Source: Hemerocallis citrina
Taxonomy: Eukaryota; Streptophyta; Magnoliopsida; Asparagales; Asphodelaceae
NCBI GenBank assembly: GCA_017893485.1
Contig: CM030364.1
Coordinates: 46,339,254-46,403,253 of the forward strand
DNA length: 64,000 nucleotides
Direction of reading: 5' to 3'
In this document: one piece after another, positions 24,401 through 35,501 of the stretch
Numbering within the stretch: position 1 is the stretch's first letter
Layout of the letters: every line of letters begins with the position of its first letter
Position numbers and translations under genes: made by a program
Notes under the pieces: generated by a model
The model's database searches: none
Told to the model about the DNA's origin: nothing
The model's input: only the letters and a program-made list of their open reading frames with translations

Positions 24401-25371
24401 TGAGAAAGGATCGAGCCGACCTTCCTCCCCCGCCTCGGGGGGCTAATAAGCGTCCGGAACGCGATGAAACGCCCGACTTCGAAGAGGAGCATGTCCTACA
24501 CCTCATTCATGGGGGCCCAATGGGGGGCTCCTCAAACTCCTCTCGAAAGCCATTTATAAGAGAGGTCAATTCGGTTCGCGCCACCCCTCCTCCCAAAGGC
24601 CTCGGAGTGCCTGACACATTCTCAAACGAAGATCTTGAAGGTGTCTGCACCCCTCATTGTGACGCAATCGTCATCAGCCTCCACATGGAAAACTTCAAAG
24701 TGGAGAGGATCCTAGTGAACAATGGTAGCTCCGTTAACATCCTCTTCCTCGCTGCTTTTAAAGGCATAAAGCTCTCCCGAGACAGACTCAAGCCCGCTGG
24801 CTACACGCTCCATGGGTTCACGGGAGTGCCAGTGACTATTGAAGGGGTGATCACCCTCGACGTAACCGCTGGCAAAACTCCTACTACCCGAACGGAGTCG
24901 ATGGACTTCATGGTCGTAGATGTCCCCGCAACCTACAACGTCATATTGGGTCGGCCCGGCCTAGCTGCCCTTGAAGCCGTCCCCTCTGCCTATCACCTCA
25001 AAATGAAGTTTCCCACTCGGGCCGGAGTAGGAGAAGTAAAAGGCAATCAGGAAACGGCCCGAAAGTGCTACATGACCTCTACCCTCGGTCCTGTCCTCTC
25101 CTTAGAAACTCTGGAAATCTCCCAAGATGCTGCCCGACCGACGTCCGAGCCGGTGGATGAATTGGAGGAAGTGCTCTTCTCTGAGCAGGATCCAACTCGC
25201 AAGTTCTTTGTTAGCAAGACCCTCCCATCCGCCCTATGCTGGGACATAGTACAGTGCATCCGAAGGAACCGAGACCTCTTTGCTTGGACAGCTGCAGACA
25301 TGCCCGGAATTTTCGAAAAGCTCTTGGTCCACCACCTTAGCGTTGTTCCGGGGTCCAAACCAGTTCAATAG
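24401..25371 (+). pseudogene. Tat aspartic protease region, catalytic Asp lost
   Basis: It continues in the gag frame. The active-site phrase reads VNNGSSVNIL at 24715-24744, where a DTG/DSG triplet is expected, so the catalytic Asp is Asn. The flap and ILGRPGL (near 24950) are intact. The frame ends at TAG 25369-25371, just before RT. A second stop follows at about 25399. Confidence 0.82.
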
Positions 25372-25419
25372 AAGAGACGCAAGTTCGCCCCCGAGCGCTA
25401 GCTAGCCATAAAAGAGGAG

Positions 25420-26600
25420 GTGGACAAGCTCTTGAAGGCCCGGTTCATACAAGAGGTGAACTATCCCGAGTGGTTGTCGAATGTAGTAATGGTGAAGAAG
25501 TCCAATGGGACTTGGAGGATTTGTATTGATTTTACCGATCTCAACAAGGCTTGCCCCAAGGATCCCTTCCCTCTTCCGAGTATTGATACTCTGATTGATG
25601 CCACCTCGGGACATGAGCTCCTCAGCTTCATGGACGCCTTCTCAGGCTACAACCAGATCCGGATGTTCCCTCTGAATATCCCGAAGACCTCATTCATGAC
25701 CGACCAGGGCCTCTATTGCTATAGGGTTATGCCCTTCGGTTTGAAGAATGCAGGCGCAACATATCAACGCCTCGTCAACAAGGTTTTCCAAGCTCAAATC
25801 GGCCGGAATATGGAGGTGTATGTTGACGACATGCTTGTAAAAAGCATCCGAGGTACCGATCATGTAACCGACATCCAGGAGGCGTTCGATGTTTTGAGAA
25901 AGCACAATATGAGACTCAATCCGAACAAGTGTGCGTTCGGTGTCTCGTCAGGAAAGTTCCTCGGCTTCATGATCAGCCAACGAGGAATTGAAGCAAACCC
26001 TGAGAAAATCAAGGCCATATTAGACATGGCCCCTCCCAAGAATGTCAAGGAAGTTCAGAGGCTAACATGCCGCCTAGCCGCCATAGGGCGTTTTCTCTCG
26101 AAGTCCGGGGAGAAATGCCTCCCCTTCTTCAAGGCCCTCAGGGGGGCTAAAGGTTTCGAATGGGGGCAGCAGCAACAGGAGTCGTTCGAACAGCTCAAGG
26201 CTTACCTCGTCAACCCTCCTCTCCTCAGCAAACTCATTCCTGGTGAACCCCTTTACCTCTACCTGGCAGCCTCCGAGCAGACCCTCAGCACCGTTTTAGT
26301 AAGGGAAGAAGACCGGGCTCAAAAGCCCATCTACTATGTGAGCAAAGTACTTCGGGATGCCGAGCTCCGCTACCCGAAGATCGAAAAGATGTCTTATGCC
26401 CTGGTGATGGCCGCGAGAAAGCTTCGCCCATATTTTTAGTCCCATTCGGTGGTCGTTCTTACCGACCAGCCGCTGAAGCAAGTGCTCCACAAGCCGGAGA
26501 CCTCCGGCCGTCTTATGAAGTGGTCTATCGAGCTGAGCCAGCATGATATAACTTAGCAGCCTCGGACCGCGATCAAGGCTCAGGCCTTAGCAGAATTCAT
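25420..26600 (+). pseudogene. pol: Tat reverse transcriptase and first RNase H
   Basis: RT motifs occur in order: NGTWRICIDFTDLNKAC, FMDAFSGYNQIRM, MPFGLKNAGATYQRL, the catalytic YVDDML (25818-25835) and FLGFMISQRGIE. The linked RNase H begins near PLYLYLAASEQTLSTVL and runs to the TAG at 26439. A further stop near 26556 (DIT then stop) breaks the end. The Asp residues in the RT palm are present. The first RNase H of Tat elements is often degenerate; here the leading Asp is replaced (YLAAS). Confidence 0.92.
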
Positions 26601-26634
26601 AGTTGAAAGTACCATCCCCGAGTCCAGCCAAACA

Positions 26635-27387
26635 GTGAAGGGGCCACCCGTCTGGTCGGTTTATGTGGACGGATCCTCCTGCAATGAAGGAAGCGGGGCA
26701 GGGGTCATTCTGGCAGGCCCAGATGATTTCATCCTCCAATACTCCCTCCGTATCAACCTCAAGGCCTCTAATAACGAAGCAGAATATGAGGCACTCATAG
26801 CCGGCCTTGGAATGGCTCGCAACGCAGGGGCGAAACGCCTCTGGATCTTTGGCGACTCTCAGCTAGTCGTAAATCAGGTCCTCGGCGAGTATGAAGTGCG
26901 TGACGACAGGATGGTTAAATACTTAGCCAAGGTCAGGAGCCTCATGGCACTGTTTGAAGAAGCCCTCATCCAACGAATACCACGGGAAGAGAATGCTCAG
27001 GCCGATGCCCTCTCCAAACTAGCCTCTTCCTCCCTTCAAGGTCTCGAACAGACCGTCTTGATAGAGGTCCTTTTGAAGCCAAGCATAGAGGACGAAACTT
27101 CCGACTCTATGGAGTCGCTGCCTGTCCTGCTTGAAGATAACTGGATGAAATCCCTCGTTGAGTTCTTGAGGGACGGGCTCCTCCCCGAAGATCCGAAGGA
27201 AGCTCGAAGAGTGAGAACCCGAGCCGAGTGTTACACATTAATCGGAGGCATCCTATATAAATGCTCTTTCACACAGGTAGACGGCAGGCCGTACCTGAGA
27301 TGCCTCTCCCCCGAGCAAGCCAACTACGCCCTGCAAGAACTTCATGAGGGCATCGGCGGGGCACATTCGGGGGGTCCAGAGCTCTAG
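26635..27387 (+). CDS. Tat second RNase H (archaeal-like) domain
   Basis: An open 250-residue frame holds WSVYVDGSSCNEGSGAGV (first Asp), NNEAEYEALIAGL (Glu), GDSQLVVNQV (second Asp) and QADALSKLAS (last Asp), the full four-residue RNase H active site. This duplicated RNase H is the hallmark of the Tat group. It ends at 27387 by a small frameshift into the integrase zinc region. Confidence 0.88.
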   Translation: MKGPPVWSVYVDGSSCNEGSGAGVILAGPDDFILQYSLRINLKASNNEAEYEALIAGLGMARNAGAKRLWIFGDSQLVVNQVLGEYEVRDDRMVKYLAKVRSLMALFEEALIQRIPREENAQADALSKLASSSLQGLEQTVLIEVLLKPSIEDETSDSMESLPVLLEDNWMKSLVEFLRDGLLPEDPKEARRVRTRAECYTLIGGILYKCSFTQVDGRPYLRCLSPEQANYALQELHEGIGGAHSGGPEL

Positions 27388-28408
27388 CCCGCAAAGTGTT
27401 GAATTACGGATATTTCTGGCCCACTCTCCTACGAGACGCCGAACGGCACGTTCGGCAATGCAGCTCCTGTCAGAAGTACTCTGACATCCGACGCCTCCCA
27501 CAAGCTCCACTCACTTCCCTATCAAGTCCAATCCCCTTTGCAATGTGGGGATGGATTTACTAGGGCCATTTCCACCAGCTCCCGGACAGTTCAAATTCCT
27601 AGTCGTGGCAATCGACTACTTCTCAAAATGGATAGAAGCCGAGCCCTTGGCCACGTTCACCGAGAACAAGGTTGTTCAGTTCTTTTGGAAGAGCATGATC
27701 TGCCGATTCGGCGTCCCCCGGGTCCTGATAACAGACAACGGAACCCAGTTCACCGGGGCTGCCTTCCGAGCACTATGTGAAGACCTTGCCATCCAACACC
27801 GGTTCTCCTCCGTTTCCCATCTCCAGTCGAATGGACAAGCCGAAAATGCTAACCGACAGATCCTCTCCGGCATTAAAAAGAGATTGGATAAATGTTCCAA
27901 AGGCTTATGGGTCGATCAGCTTCCCAACGTGCTGTGGAACTACCGCACCACAAAACGGACCCCCACAGGAGAGAGCCCATTCAATCTCACCTATGGGTCC
28001 GAGGCCATCATCCCCCTAGAAGTCAGAATACCCTCTCCTTGTCTAATAGCTTATGAAGAAGAGCAAAATGCCAGAGAGCTCCGAGAAAATCTAGACCTAA
28101 TAGATGAGATCCGAGAAAGAGCTGTCATTCGTCAACAAAGCTACCGAAGAAGGATTGAGTTGGCATACAACAAAAGAGTCCGCCCTACGGACCTCAAAGA
28201 AGGGGACCTGGTCCTCAAAAAGTTAGCCATCTCATTCCCAGGACAGAAGAGCAAATTGGCCCCGAATTGGGAGGGACCTTACAAGATCGCAAAAGTGGTT
28301 CGGCCCGGCATATACAGACTAGAAGATCTCGAAGGCAGGGAGATCCCCAGGATTTGGAATGCCGACCATCTCTTAAAATACCAAGAGAAGGCACCAACGC
28401 CTCTCTAA
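27388..28408 (+). pseudogene. Tat integrase, core intact
   Basis: The zinc region (27340-27480; Cys pair in CSSCQKYSD) is shifted out of frame from the core. The core frame 27545-28408 shows AIDYFSKWIEAEPL, ITDNGTQFTGAAF and NGQAENANRQ, the D-D-E triad, then a GPY/F-type tail (WEGPYKIAKV, GIYRLEDL). There is no chromodomain. Stop at 28406-28408. Confidence 0.9.
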
Positions 28409-28585
28409 GTATTTTGGGGATGTCGAACCGTTCCACTCCTATTAATTGTAATGTTTTCTTTTATTTCTCTTTTGTAATAACGGCTCGCAACTTTAGAAGC
28501 AGCCGACCATTAGTCATCAATAAAGAAAGCTTTTTCATATTTTACTTGTAAAAATTGTTACTTCTCTCTGCCTTTACTCTTCACT

Positions 28586-29960
28586 CTACCGATGGTTCGG
28601 AGTCCAAAACTTGGCTCGATTCTACTTCACAAGTTCGCTTCTAAAGCGAACTAGAAGTAGTTCGCCAATCGGAATTGCTCCCACAACCGTTGAACTACTC
28701 TAACGATGGTTCGGAGTCCAACACTTGGCTCGATTCTACCTCGCAAGTTCGCTTCTAAAGCGAACTAGAAGTAGTTTGCCATTCGGAATTGCTCCCACAA
28801 CCGTTGAACTACTCTAACGATGGTTTGGAGTCCAACACTTGGCTCGATTCTACTTCGCAAGTTCGCTTCTAAGCGAGCTAGAAGCAGTTCGCCATTCGGA
28901 ATTGCTCCCACAACCGTTGAACTACTCTAACGATGGTTCGGAGTCCAAAACTTGGCTCGATTCTACTTCGTAAGTTCGCTTCTAAAGCGAGCTAAGTAGT
29001 TCGCCATTTGGAATTGCTCCCACAACTGTTGAACTACTCTAACGATGGTTCGGAGTCCAACACTTGGCTCGATTCTACTTCGCAAGTTCGCTTCTAAGCG
29101 AGCTAGAAGCAGTTTGCCATTCAGAATTGCTCCCACAACCGTTGAACTACTCTAACGATGGTTCGGAGTCCAAAACTTGGCTCGATTCTACTTCGCAAGT
29201 TCGCTTCTAAAGCGAGCTAGAAGTAGTTCGCCATTCGGAATTGCTCCCACAACCGTTGAACTACTCTAACGATGGTTCGGAGTCCAACACTTGGCTCGAT
29301 TCTACCTCGCAAGTTTGCTTCTAAGCGAGCTAGAAGTAGTTCGCCATTCGGAATTGCTCCCACAACCGTTGAACTACTCTAACGATAGTTCGGAGTCCAA
29401 CACTTGGCTCGATTCTACTTCGCAAGTTCGCTTCTAAGCGAGCTAGAAGCAGTTCGCCATTCGGAATTGCTCCCACAACCGTTGAACTACTCTAACGATG
29501 GCTCGGAGTCCAAAACTTGGCTCGATTCTACTTCGCAAGTTCGCTTCTAAAGCGAGCTAGAAGTAGTTCGCCATTCGGAATTGCTCCCACAACCGTTGAA
29601 CTACTCTAATGATGGTTCGGAGTCCAACACTTGGCTCGATTCTACCTCGCAAGTTCGCTTCTAAGCGAGCTAGAAGTAGTTCGCCATTCGGAATTGCTCC
29701 CACAACCTTTGAACTACTCTAACGATGGTTCGGAGTCCAACACCTGGCTCGATTCTACTTCGCAAGTTTGCTTCTAAGCGAGCTAGAAGTAGTTTGCCAT
29801 TCGAATTGCTTCCACAACCGTTGAACTACTCTAACGATGGTTCGGAGTCCAACACTTGGCTCGATTCTACTCCGCAAGTTTGCTTCTAAGAGAGCTAGAA
29901 GCAGTTCGCCTTTCAGAATTGCTCCCACAACCATTGAACTACTCTAACGATGGTTCGGGG
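28586..29960. repeat. 113-bp satellite array after Tat pol, about 12-13 units
   Basis: Units marked by ACGATGGTTCGGAGTCC start about 112-114 bases apart from 28590 to 29946. Each unit has an inverted repeat, AGTTCGCTT and AAGCGAACT around CTA, flanked by CTACTTC and GAAGTAG, so every unit can fold as a hairpin of ~9 bp plus an outer stem. The last units are more diverged. Such arrays are common in the 3' part of Tat elements. Confidence 0.93.
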
Positions 29961-30359
29961 TCCAACACATGGCTCGACTGCACTCTGCGAGCTCACTGTC
30001 AAGCGAAGCCCGACTCATCTCGCAAGTTCGCGAGATTGAGTGACCGAAGCACAGCTCGGCACCACAGGCCGAACGCTCATGTTACCGACCCCCACACAAC
30101 CAGAAGACTAGCCCAGGGACCTCGGCACGACGAACACAGTCGCAAACAAAACAACTACGCAGAGCTACAAAGAACATGCAAGCCTAAGGAAGAAATATTA
30201 TTAAGAATTGGGACGCAGTACAATGCGCCTCTTCCATACAACAGGATTACAAGGCATTAAAAAGCAAAAGTTACAATGCCAACTTGTTACACTTAGGCTA
30301 AATACAAAGGCTTCAAAAATAAGATCTTCAACGCCTCTGTGGCGCAGGGGTGTTCCGCT
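29961..30359. other. Spacer between satellite and antisense ORF in Tat
   Basis: No domain was recognised. The plus-strand ORF 29856-30260 begins inside the satellite and is taken as chance. Confidence 0.6.
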
Positions 30360-31208
30360 TCAAGGACACTCGAGGGCGCCGACGTTTATCTCCTCAGCTC
30401 GACCCCAAACCAGCAAATTGAGACGTGTCCTCGGCACCGCTCCTAGCGGCTGCTCCGACGGATGCCCCGCTCGATGAAATGGCCACAGCACTTTGCGCAT
30501 CCCCGGACTAGGATGGCCAATACGCGGATGGGTCGCGAGCTCGTAAAACGTGATGCCCCGATCGCTCTCCGTGCGAGTACACGAAGTGCTCCTCACATTG
30601 ATCAGCCCCGAACGCGGTTTGAGATGAGCCACCTCCGCCTCCAACTCTGAGATCCGTTCCCTCAGAGTGTCATCCTTGACGTCGACCTCGAAGCGAGGAG
30701 GTATCGCGGAGCTCGGGACGCCGGAGCGACTCGCGATGAGACGGCGAAGATGAGTGACTTCGATGCTCTTGTCTACCGTGGCTCTCTTCAGGGCATCGAC
30801 CTCGGCCGTCAGTTCATCCCGTTCGGTTGTCAGTTTGGCCACCTCGGCCGTCAGTCCCTCTCCCTCCGTCCGAAGCTCCGTCTCTACAGTCTGCAGGTGG
30901 CGGATCTCAGAAAGCAGATCGTCCCTCTCCGTTGTTATTTTGGATAAGGTGTGGCAGATGCACTTGATCCGAAGGCCATAGCTGAATGCGGTAGACAAAC
31001 CCTCATCCTCTCCTAAAGGGGTCATCTCGGTGATCCTGCTCTCCAGTCGCCGGATCTCGATGTCTCGCCGACCCAGGATGAGTTGAAGATGGTTCCGCTC
31101 GCTTTCGGCTCTGCGCAATCCCAGCTCGACTTCGTAGAGCCGCTCCCGGCACCTCGCCAAGCAGAGCCTTGTCGCTCCTAAGCCGTCCTTCGGATGAGTG
31201 TTGTCCCC
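30360..31208 (-). CDS. Tat antisense coding region 2, coiled-coil protein
   Basis: An open frame of about 283 codons lies on the strand opposite to gag-pol. It has no ATG at its start; a TAA lies at the upstream edge, so it is probably an exon or a decayed 5' end. Residues ~17-210 show heptad-rich coiled coil (RRAESERNHLQLILGRR, KITTERDDLLSEIRHL, LTAEVAKLTTERDELTAEV). The C-terminal part is of unknown type. It sits downstream of the PF04195-like gene in the same direction. Function is not known; long coiled coil suggests self-assembly. Confidence 0.55.
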   Translation of the reverse strand, partial: GDNTHPKDGLGATRLCLARCRERLYEVELGLRRAESERNHLQLILGRRDIEIRRLESRITEMTPLGEDEGLSTAFSYGLRIKCICHTLSKITTERDDLLSEIRHLQTVETELRTEGEGLTAEVAKLTTERDELTAEVDALKRATVDKSIEVTHLRRLIASRSGVPSSAIPPRFEVDVKDDTLRERISELEAEVAHLKPRSGLINVRSTSCTRTESDRGITFYELATHPRIGHPSPGMRKVLWPFHRAGHPSEQPLGAVPRTRLNLLVWGRAEEINVGALECP

Positions 31209-31535
31209 CGAGCCAATGGGCTCGACGGCTTAAGTCACCACCGCAAGCTGAAAAGAAGCCGAAGTAAACAACAAATTCTCAAATACATTGTCGAACTTCT
31301 ACACTTAGCCAAATTTCAAAAAACTCTTGAGAAAAAATAGAGAGACACAGTCGAGTCCAAAAGACATTTTCATTCATTCATAACAAAAAGCGGTGGCCAG
31401 TCCGCGATTAGGCATTACAAAAAAGAAAGAAAAAGAAGAAGAACAGAAGTAAAATCATGCAGAGTCAGGGCGCGACCTCTTTCCCAGGGCGACGAGGAGG
31501 GGTGGGGGTCGACGTCTCTGAGGGGGTTATCACCG

Positions 31536-33563
31536 TCAGTGGGGTACCACAGAGCTCGAGACCTCGCCGGCAACTTCGACTTCAGTCTCGGCTTCGTCCT
31601 CCCCTTCTTCTTCTTCCCCCTCTGATTCGGGGTCAAAGCCCTCGACGTGGCCCGGGAACAGTCTCCATCCCGAGTAGTCCACGTCAGGGTACGTCTTTGT
31701 CACCCGGGCGATGGCTTCGGCATAAGCTTTGGCCATGTTTTGGGCGAGAAAACCTTGCGCCTTCGCTAGGGTCGGGTCCTCGGCCCCCTTCACCGCCGCG
31801 GTCCTTTGTCTCTTCGGCTTCGGCCAGTTGTTTGGCCGCCTCCTCCTTCTGGCGAAGAAGGTCGCTCTCCAGCTTCGCGACCTGCTCCTCGAGGTAATCG
31901 ACCCTCGCCTTCTTCCCTTCGAACTCGACTGTGAGCTTGTCGAGCTCGTTCCCCATCCGAGCCTTCTCCTTCCGAGCCTGGTCGGACTCCTGCTTCAGCT
32001 CCTTCTCCAGAGCCGCCAACCTCTCGGTGAGGTGTCCAAAATGGACAATGATCTGCGACAAGGAAAGAAGGATTAAAAGAGTTAGAAAAATTATAGCTAA
32101 AGAAATTCAACGGTGGCAAAAATCTAATACTTACCGAGACGGCCGAGCGAGCAATCTCGATGATGTCGTCACCTTCTTGCCCGGCCTCCATGGCGGCGCG
32201 ATCCTTCGGCGTTGCCAGATGCTTGACGGCCTGCATGCTCGCCAAGGAGTTGCTGAGGAATCCATCGTGTTTCCAAACTTGCCAGTCCGGAATATGGATC
32301 CTCTTGTGCTCCTCGATCACCACTGACAGCGGCGGCGTCGTCATCCCGAGGGCCGCGGCGATGGGGAACTCACCGACCCCAGTTGATGCCGAAGCACCTG
32401 CACCGGCAACAACCGGGCTACTGAGGGTCTCCACCTCCTCGACCGCCTCCGTCACCCGCGGAGTCTTCGGGGTCGGCAACTTGGTGGCCACCCTCTTGCG
32501 CTTCTTCGGCGCCTTACTGGCGAGGCCTGCTCTCAAAGCTAGCACCGCGTCGTAGTCCATCGCCTCTGCATTAAAGACAAAGTTCGTTAGCACAATACAA
32601 CTCATGCAAAATAAAATATGAAGAAAAAAGCACAAAAAGAAGCCGTGTACTGGGATCTACGCGGCAGAGCCCTCCCCTGAACAACACATCCTCGGTCAGC
32701 TCCTTCCAATCATACTTCGGCCGATCGAGAAGTGTCCGAACCGCCTCTTCCTCTTCAGGACGAAGCTTGGGCAATGCCTTCAACCTCTTCGGCACCTCCT
32801 CCACCCAATTGGAAGGGATAGGCCAGGCCTCCGCACTCCACACAATTAAGAACTTTTCGCGCCAGTGCTTGATGGAGTCGGGGCATACGACGAGCCTACC
32901 ACCATGCCTCGGAGCCAAATAGAACCGGTACTCCGACCGGTTTCCCTGATGAAGCCGATAGATCGTCCGAAGTACATTCAGCTCCGGCTCGATCCCAGCA
33001 GCTTGGCAGTGAAGTACGAAGCCGTTTATGACTCTCCATGCGTTCGGCATAAGTTGGATGGGGCTAACCCCAAACCACCTCAAAACGAGGATAGCGAACG
33101 GATGGAGAGGTAGCCGAGCCCCGACGATAAAGGCGTCAACCGGCCAGCAACACATGGTCACTGGCAGCGGTGAGTTTGGCCCTAACCCCGGGACCCGGGA
33201 GCATAAGCTCGTACTCCTCCGGGATGTGGAAACAGTCCCGAATCACTCCCAAGTCTTCTTCGCAGAGGATCGACACCGTCTCATCCGCCTCGGTCGTCTC
33301 CCTCGCCGCATTCTCCTCGAAAATCCTCCCCTCCCGTGAACAATTCGCTCGGCGTGCTCCTCCGGAAGCTCCTGAACTCTGTGAAGCCCGGTCAGTGGCC
33401 CCAGCCACCTGCCGAACTCCCCCATGCATTTCGGATCCTCCACAATTGTGTCCCGGCCAGATACCTTCTTGCCCTTATCTGGGCGGCTCGGAGTCTGGGC
33501 TTCGGCCACTTCAAGGGAGGGCTCGGACCAAAAGGTCGACTCGGAGACAGAAGCAAGAGACAT
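31536..33563 (-). pseudogene. Tat antisense gene 1: PF04195-like (putative gypsy-type transposon) protein, spliced
   Basis: The minus-strand gene starts at ATG 33563. Its first exon spans about 33563-32650, with frame changes near 33400 and 33140. It holds the PF04195-like core (LPLHPFAILVLRWFGVSP, QLMPNAWRVINGFVLHC, GRLVVCPDSIKHWREKFL). Two introns are clear: about 32648 to 32579 (ends TTTAATGCAG) and about 32134 to 32055 (donor CTCGGTAAGT, acceptor TTGTCGCAG, phase 0). Exon 3 is coiled coil (ERLAALEKELKQESDQARK), shifts frame near 31790, and ends FLAQNMAKAYAEAIARV, an acidic tail and a TGA at 31536. The family is known from plant Gypsy-like elements; its role is not known. Confidence 0.72.
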
Positions 33564-33719
33564 AGTTTATGAAATAAACTAAGTATAAATTACCTTAAAA
33601 TATTAGCTGTCGGAAACTCCACCAGAAAACGAACGGCGATCACCGGAAACACTCGCTTAGCACAAAAGATCACCTGAGCAAAAGAGAAGAGAAGTGAAAA
33701 ATGAGAGAGGGGGGTGGGG

Positions 33720-33726
33720 TTTTATA
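33720..33726 (-). promoter_or_regulatory. TATA-like box for Tat antisense gene 1
   Basis: Minus-strand CTATAAAACCCC lies about 157 bases upstream of ATG 33563, at a distance that fits a short leader. It suggests that the antisense gene has its own promoter rather than being read from an LTR. Confidence 0.5.
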
Positions 33727-34030
33727 GAGCGAGGCACGCAAAACGAGGTTAATGGGCCTGTACCGCCGGCCCATTCACACAAAACGACAAAAGCGACGTC
33801 AATCGTCGCCTTGTTTGCTACGCCAAGCCGTACATCACATTAATTACTGTCCCATCTAGTAGAAGCTCAAAGGTCACTGCATTAAATGAGCGTCTCATCC
33901 GTCAGAGCTATCAGAAGTTCAGAAGCCATCACATTTAATGACTGCCACGTCTGCCAGGTGCGCAGAAGCCACCAACTCCGCAGGGCATCCTATGCCAAAA
34001 ACGATAAGTCTTGGACTTCGGCACCAGCTG
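33727..34030. other. Spacer before the 59-bp array
   Basis: This is non-coding spacer, probably the upstream region of the antisense gene. I see no further element. Confidence 0.5.
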
Positions 34031-34972
34031 CCGAGCGTTCTTGACACCGACCCTGTTACAAGGAAAAGTTGGGGTTCGGCACCATCTGCTGAGCGCTCTT
34101 GACACCGACCCTGATACAGGGGAAAAATTGGGGTTCAGCACCAGCTGCCGAGCGCTCTTGACACCGACCCTATTACAGGGAAAAGTTGGACCTCGGCACC
34201 GGCCGCCGAGCGCTCTTGACACCGACCAGCCGGTGCTCTTGACACCGACCCTGTTACAGGGAAAAGTTGGACCTCGGCACCGGCTGCCGAGCGCTCTTGA
34301 CACCGACCCTATTACGGGGAAAAGTTGGGGTTCGGCACTAGCTGCTGAGCGCTCTTGACACCGACCCTGTTACATGGAAAAAGTGGGGTTCGGCACCAGC
34401 CGCCGAGCGCTCTTGACACCGACCCTGTTACAGGGAAAAGTTGGGGTTCGGCACCGGCTGCCGAGCGCTCTTGACACCGACCTTGTTACAGGAAAAATTT
34501 GGGGTTCGGCACCAGCCGCCGAGCGCTCTTGACACTAACCCTGTTACAGGGAAAAGTTGGGGTTCGGCACCATCTGCCGAGCGCTCTTGACACCGACCCT
34601 GTTACAGAGAAAAAATTGGGGTTCGGCACCAGCTGCCGAGCGCTCTTGACACCGACCCTGTTACAGGGAAAAAGTTGGGGTTCGGCGCCATCTGCCGAGC
34701 GCTCTTGACACCGACCCTATTACAGGGAAAAAATTGGGGTTCGGCACCAACTGCCGAGCGCTCTTGACACCGACCCTGTTACAGGGGAAAATTGGAGTTC
34801 AGTACCAGCTACCGAGCGCTCTTGACACCGACCCTGTTACAGGAAAAAATTGGGGTTCGGCACCAGCTACCGAGCGCTCTTGACACCGACCCTGTTACAG
34901 GGAAAAAGTTAGGGTTCGGCACCAGCTACCGAGCGCTCTTGACACCGACCCTGTTACATGGAAAGTTGGACC
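34030..34972. repeat. 59-bp GC-rich satellite array in Tat, about 16 units
   Basis: Units of 58-60 bp carry GGTTCGGCACCAGCTGCCGAG, then GCTCTTGACACCGACCCTG and TTACAGGGAAAA. GGTTCGGCACC and its neighbour GCTGCCGAGC give small inverted repeats. ORFs across it in all frames are artefacts of the period. Confidence 0.94.
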
Positions 34973-35485
34973 TCGGACCTCGCCGAACTCCCTCTCAGCA
35001 CTCACAACCTAGCCGAGGTCCCTCTCTTCTTCGGAAGAAGGTGCCGAACCACCTACGGACCTCGGCCTCCTGGGCAGCGAGCGCTGGAAGGGGTCGGAAG
35101 TATGAAACAAGCATGTAGCCCACACAACGAAGGAAAATGGCCGGGCCATCCACCAAGAGATCGCGAAAAAACAATTAAAAATTCAGGAGGAACTCTTGGA
35201 AAGCAATTGTAAAGTTGAGGAAGCATTTTCTGGTCCCCAAACAAGCAATTATTACCAAGAACAATCTTCTAAAATCCCCGAACGACGAATTGACACGTCG
35301 CAAAGGTGAACGAGAACACCACATGATCCAGAGAACTCAGGAACAATTCAAAGTACAACCAACTTGAAAAATTACCACACTCCCTCCTTCAAGATTCAAA
35401 ACCTCCCATATTGGACTCCGACACAACTCCACTAGCCATTAAAACAGTAAAACTACTCCTCAAAGGCTGACTAAGCTCAGTCTTC
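34973..35485. other. Untranslated 3' region of Tat element
   Basis: No gene was recognised. The first ~100 bases are a diverged continuation of the array. Confidence 0.55.
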
Positions 35486-35501
35486 GGGAGTGGGGGGCTC
35501 G
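35486..35501 (+). other. Polypurine tract of Tat element
   Basis: GGGAGTGGGGGGCTCG lies directly before the 3' LTR start TGATATGG, the typical Tat form. Confidence 0.8.

Noticed and set aside
28586..29960. CRISPR-like array of repeats with hairpins
   Set aside because: No unique spacers; it is a head-to-tail satellite inside a plant retrotransposon.
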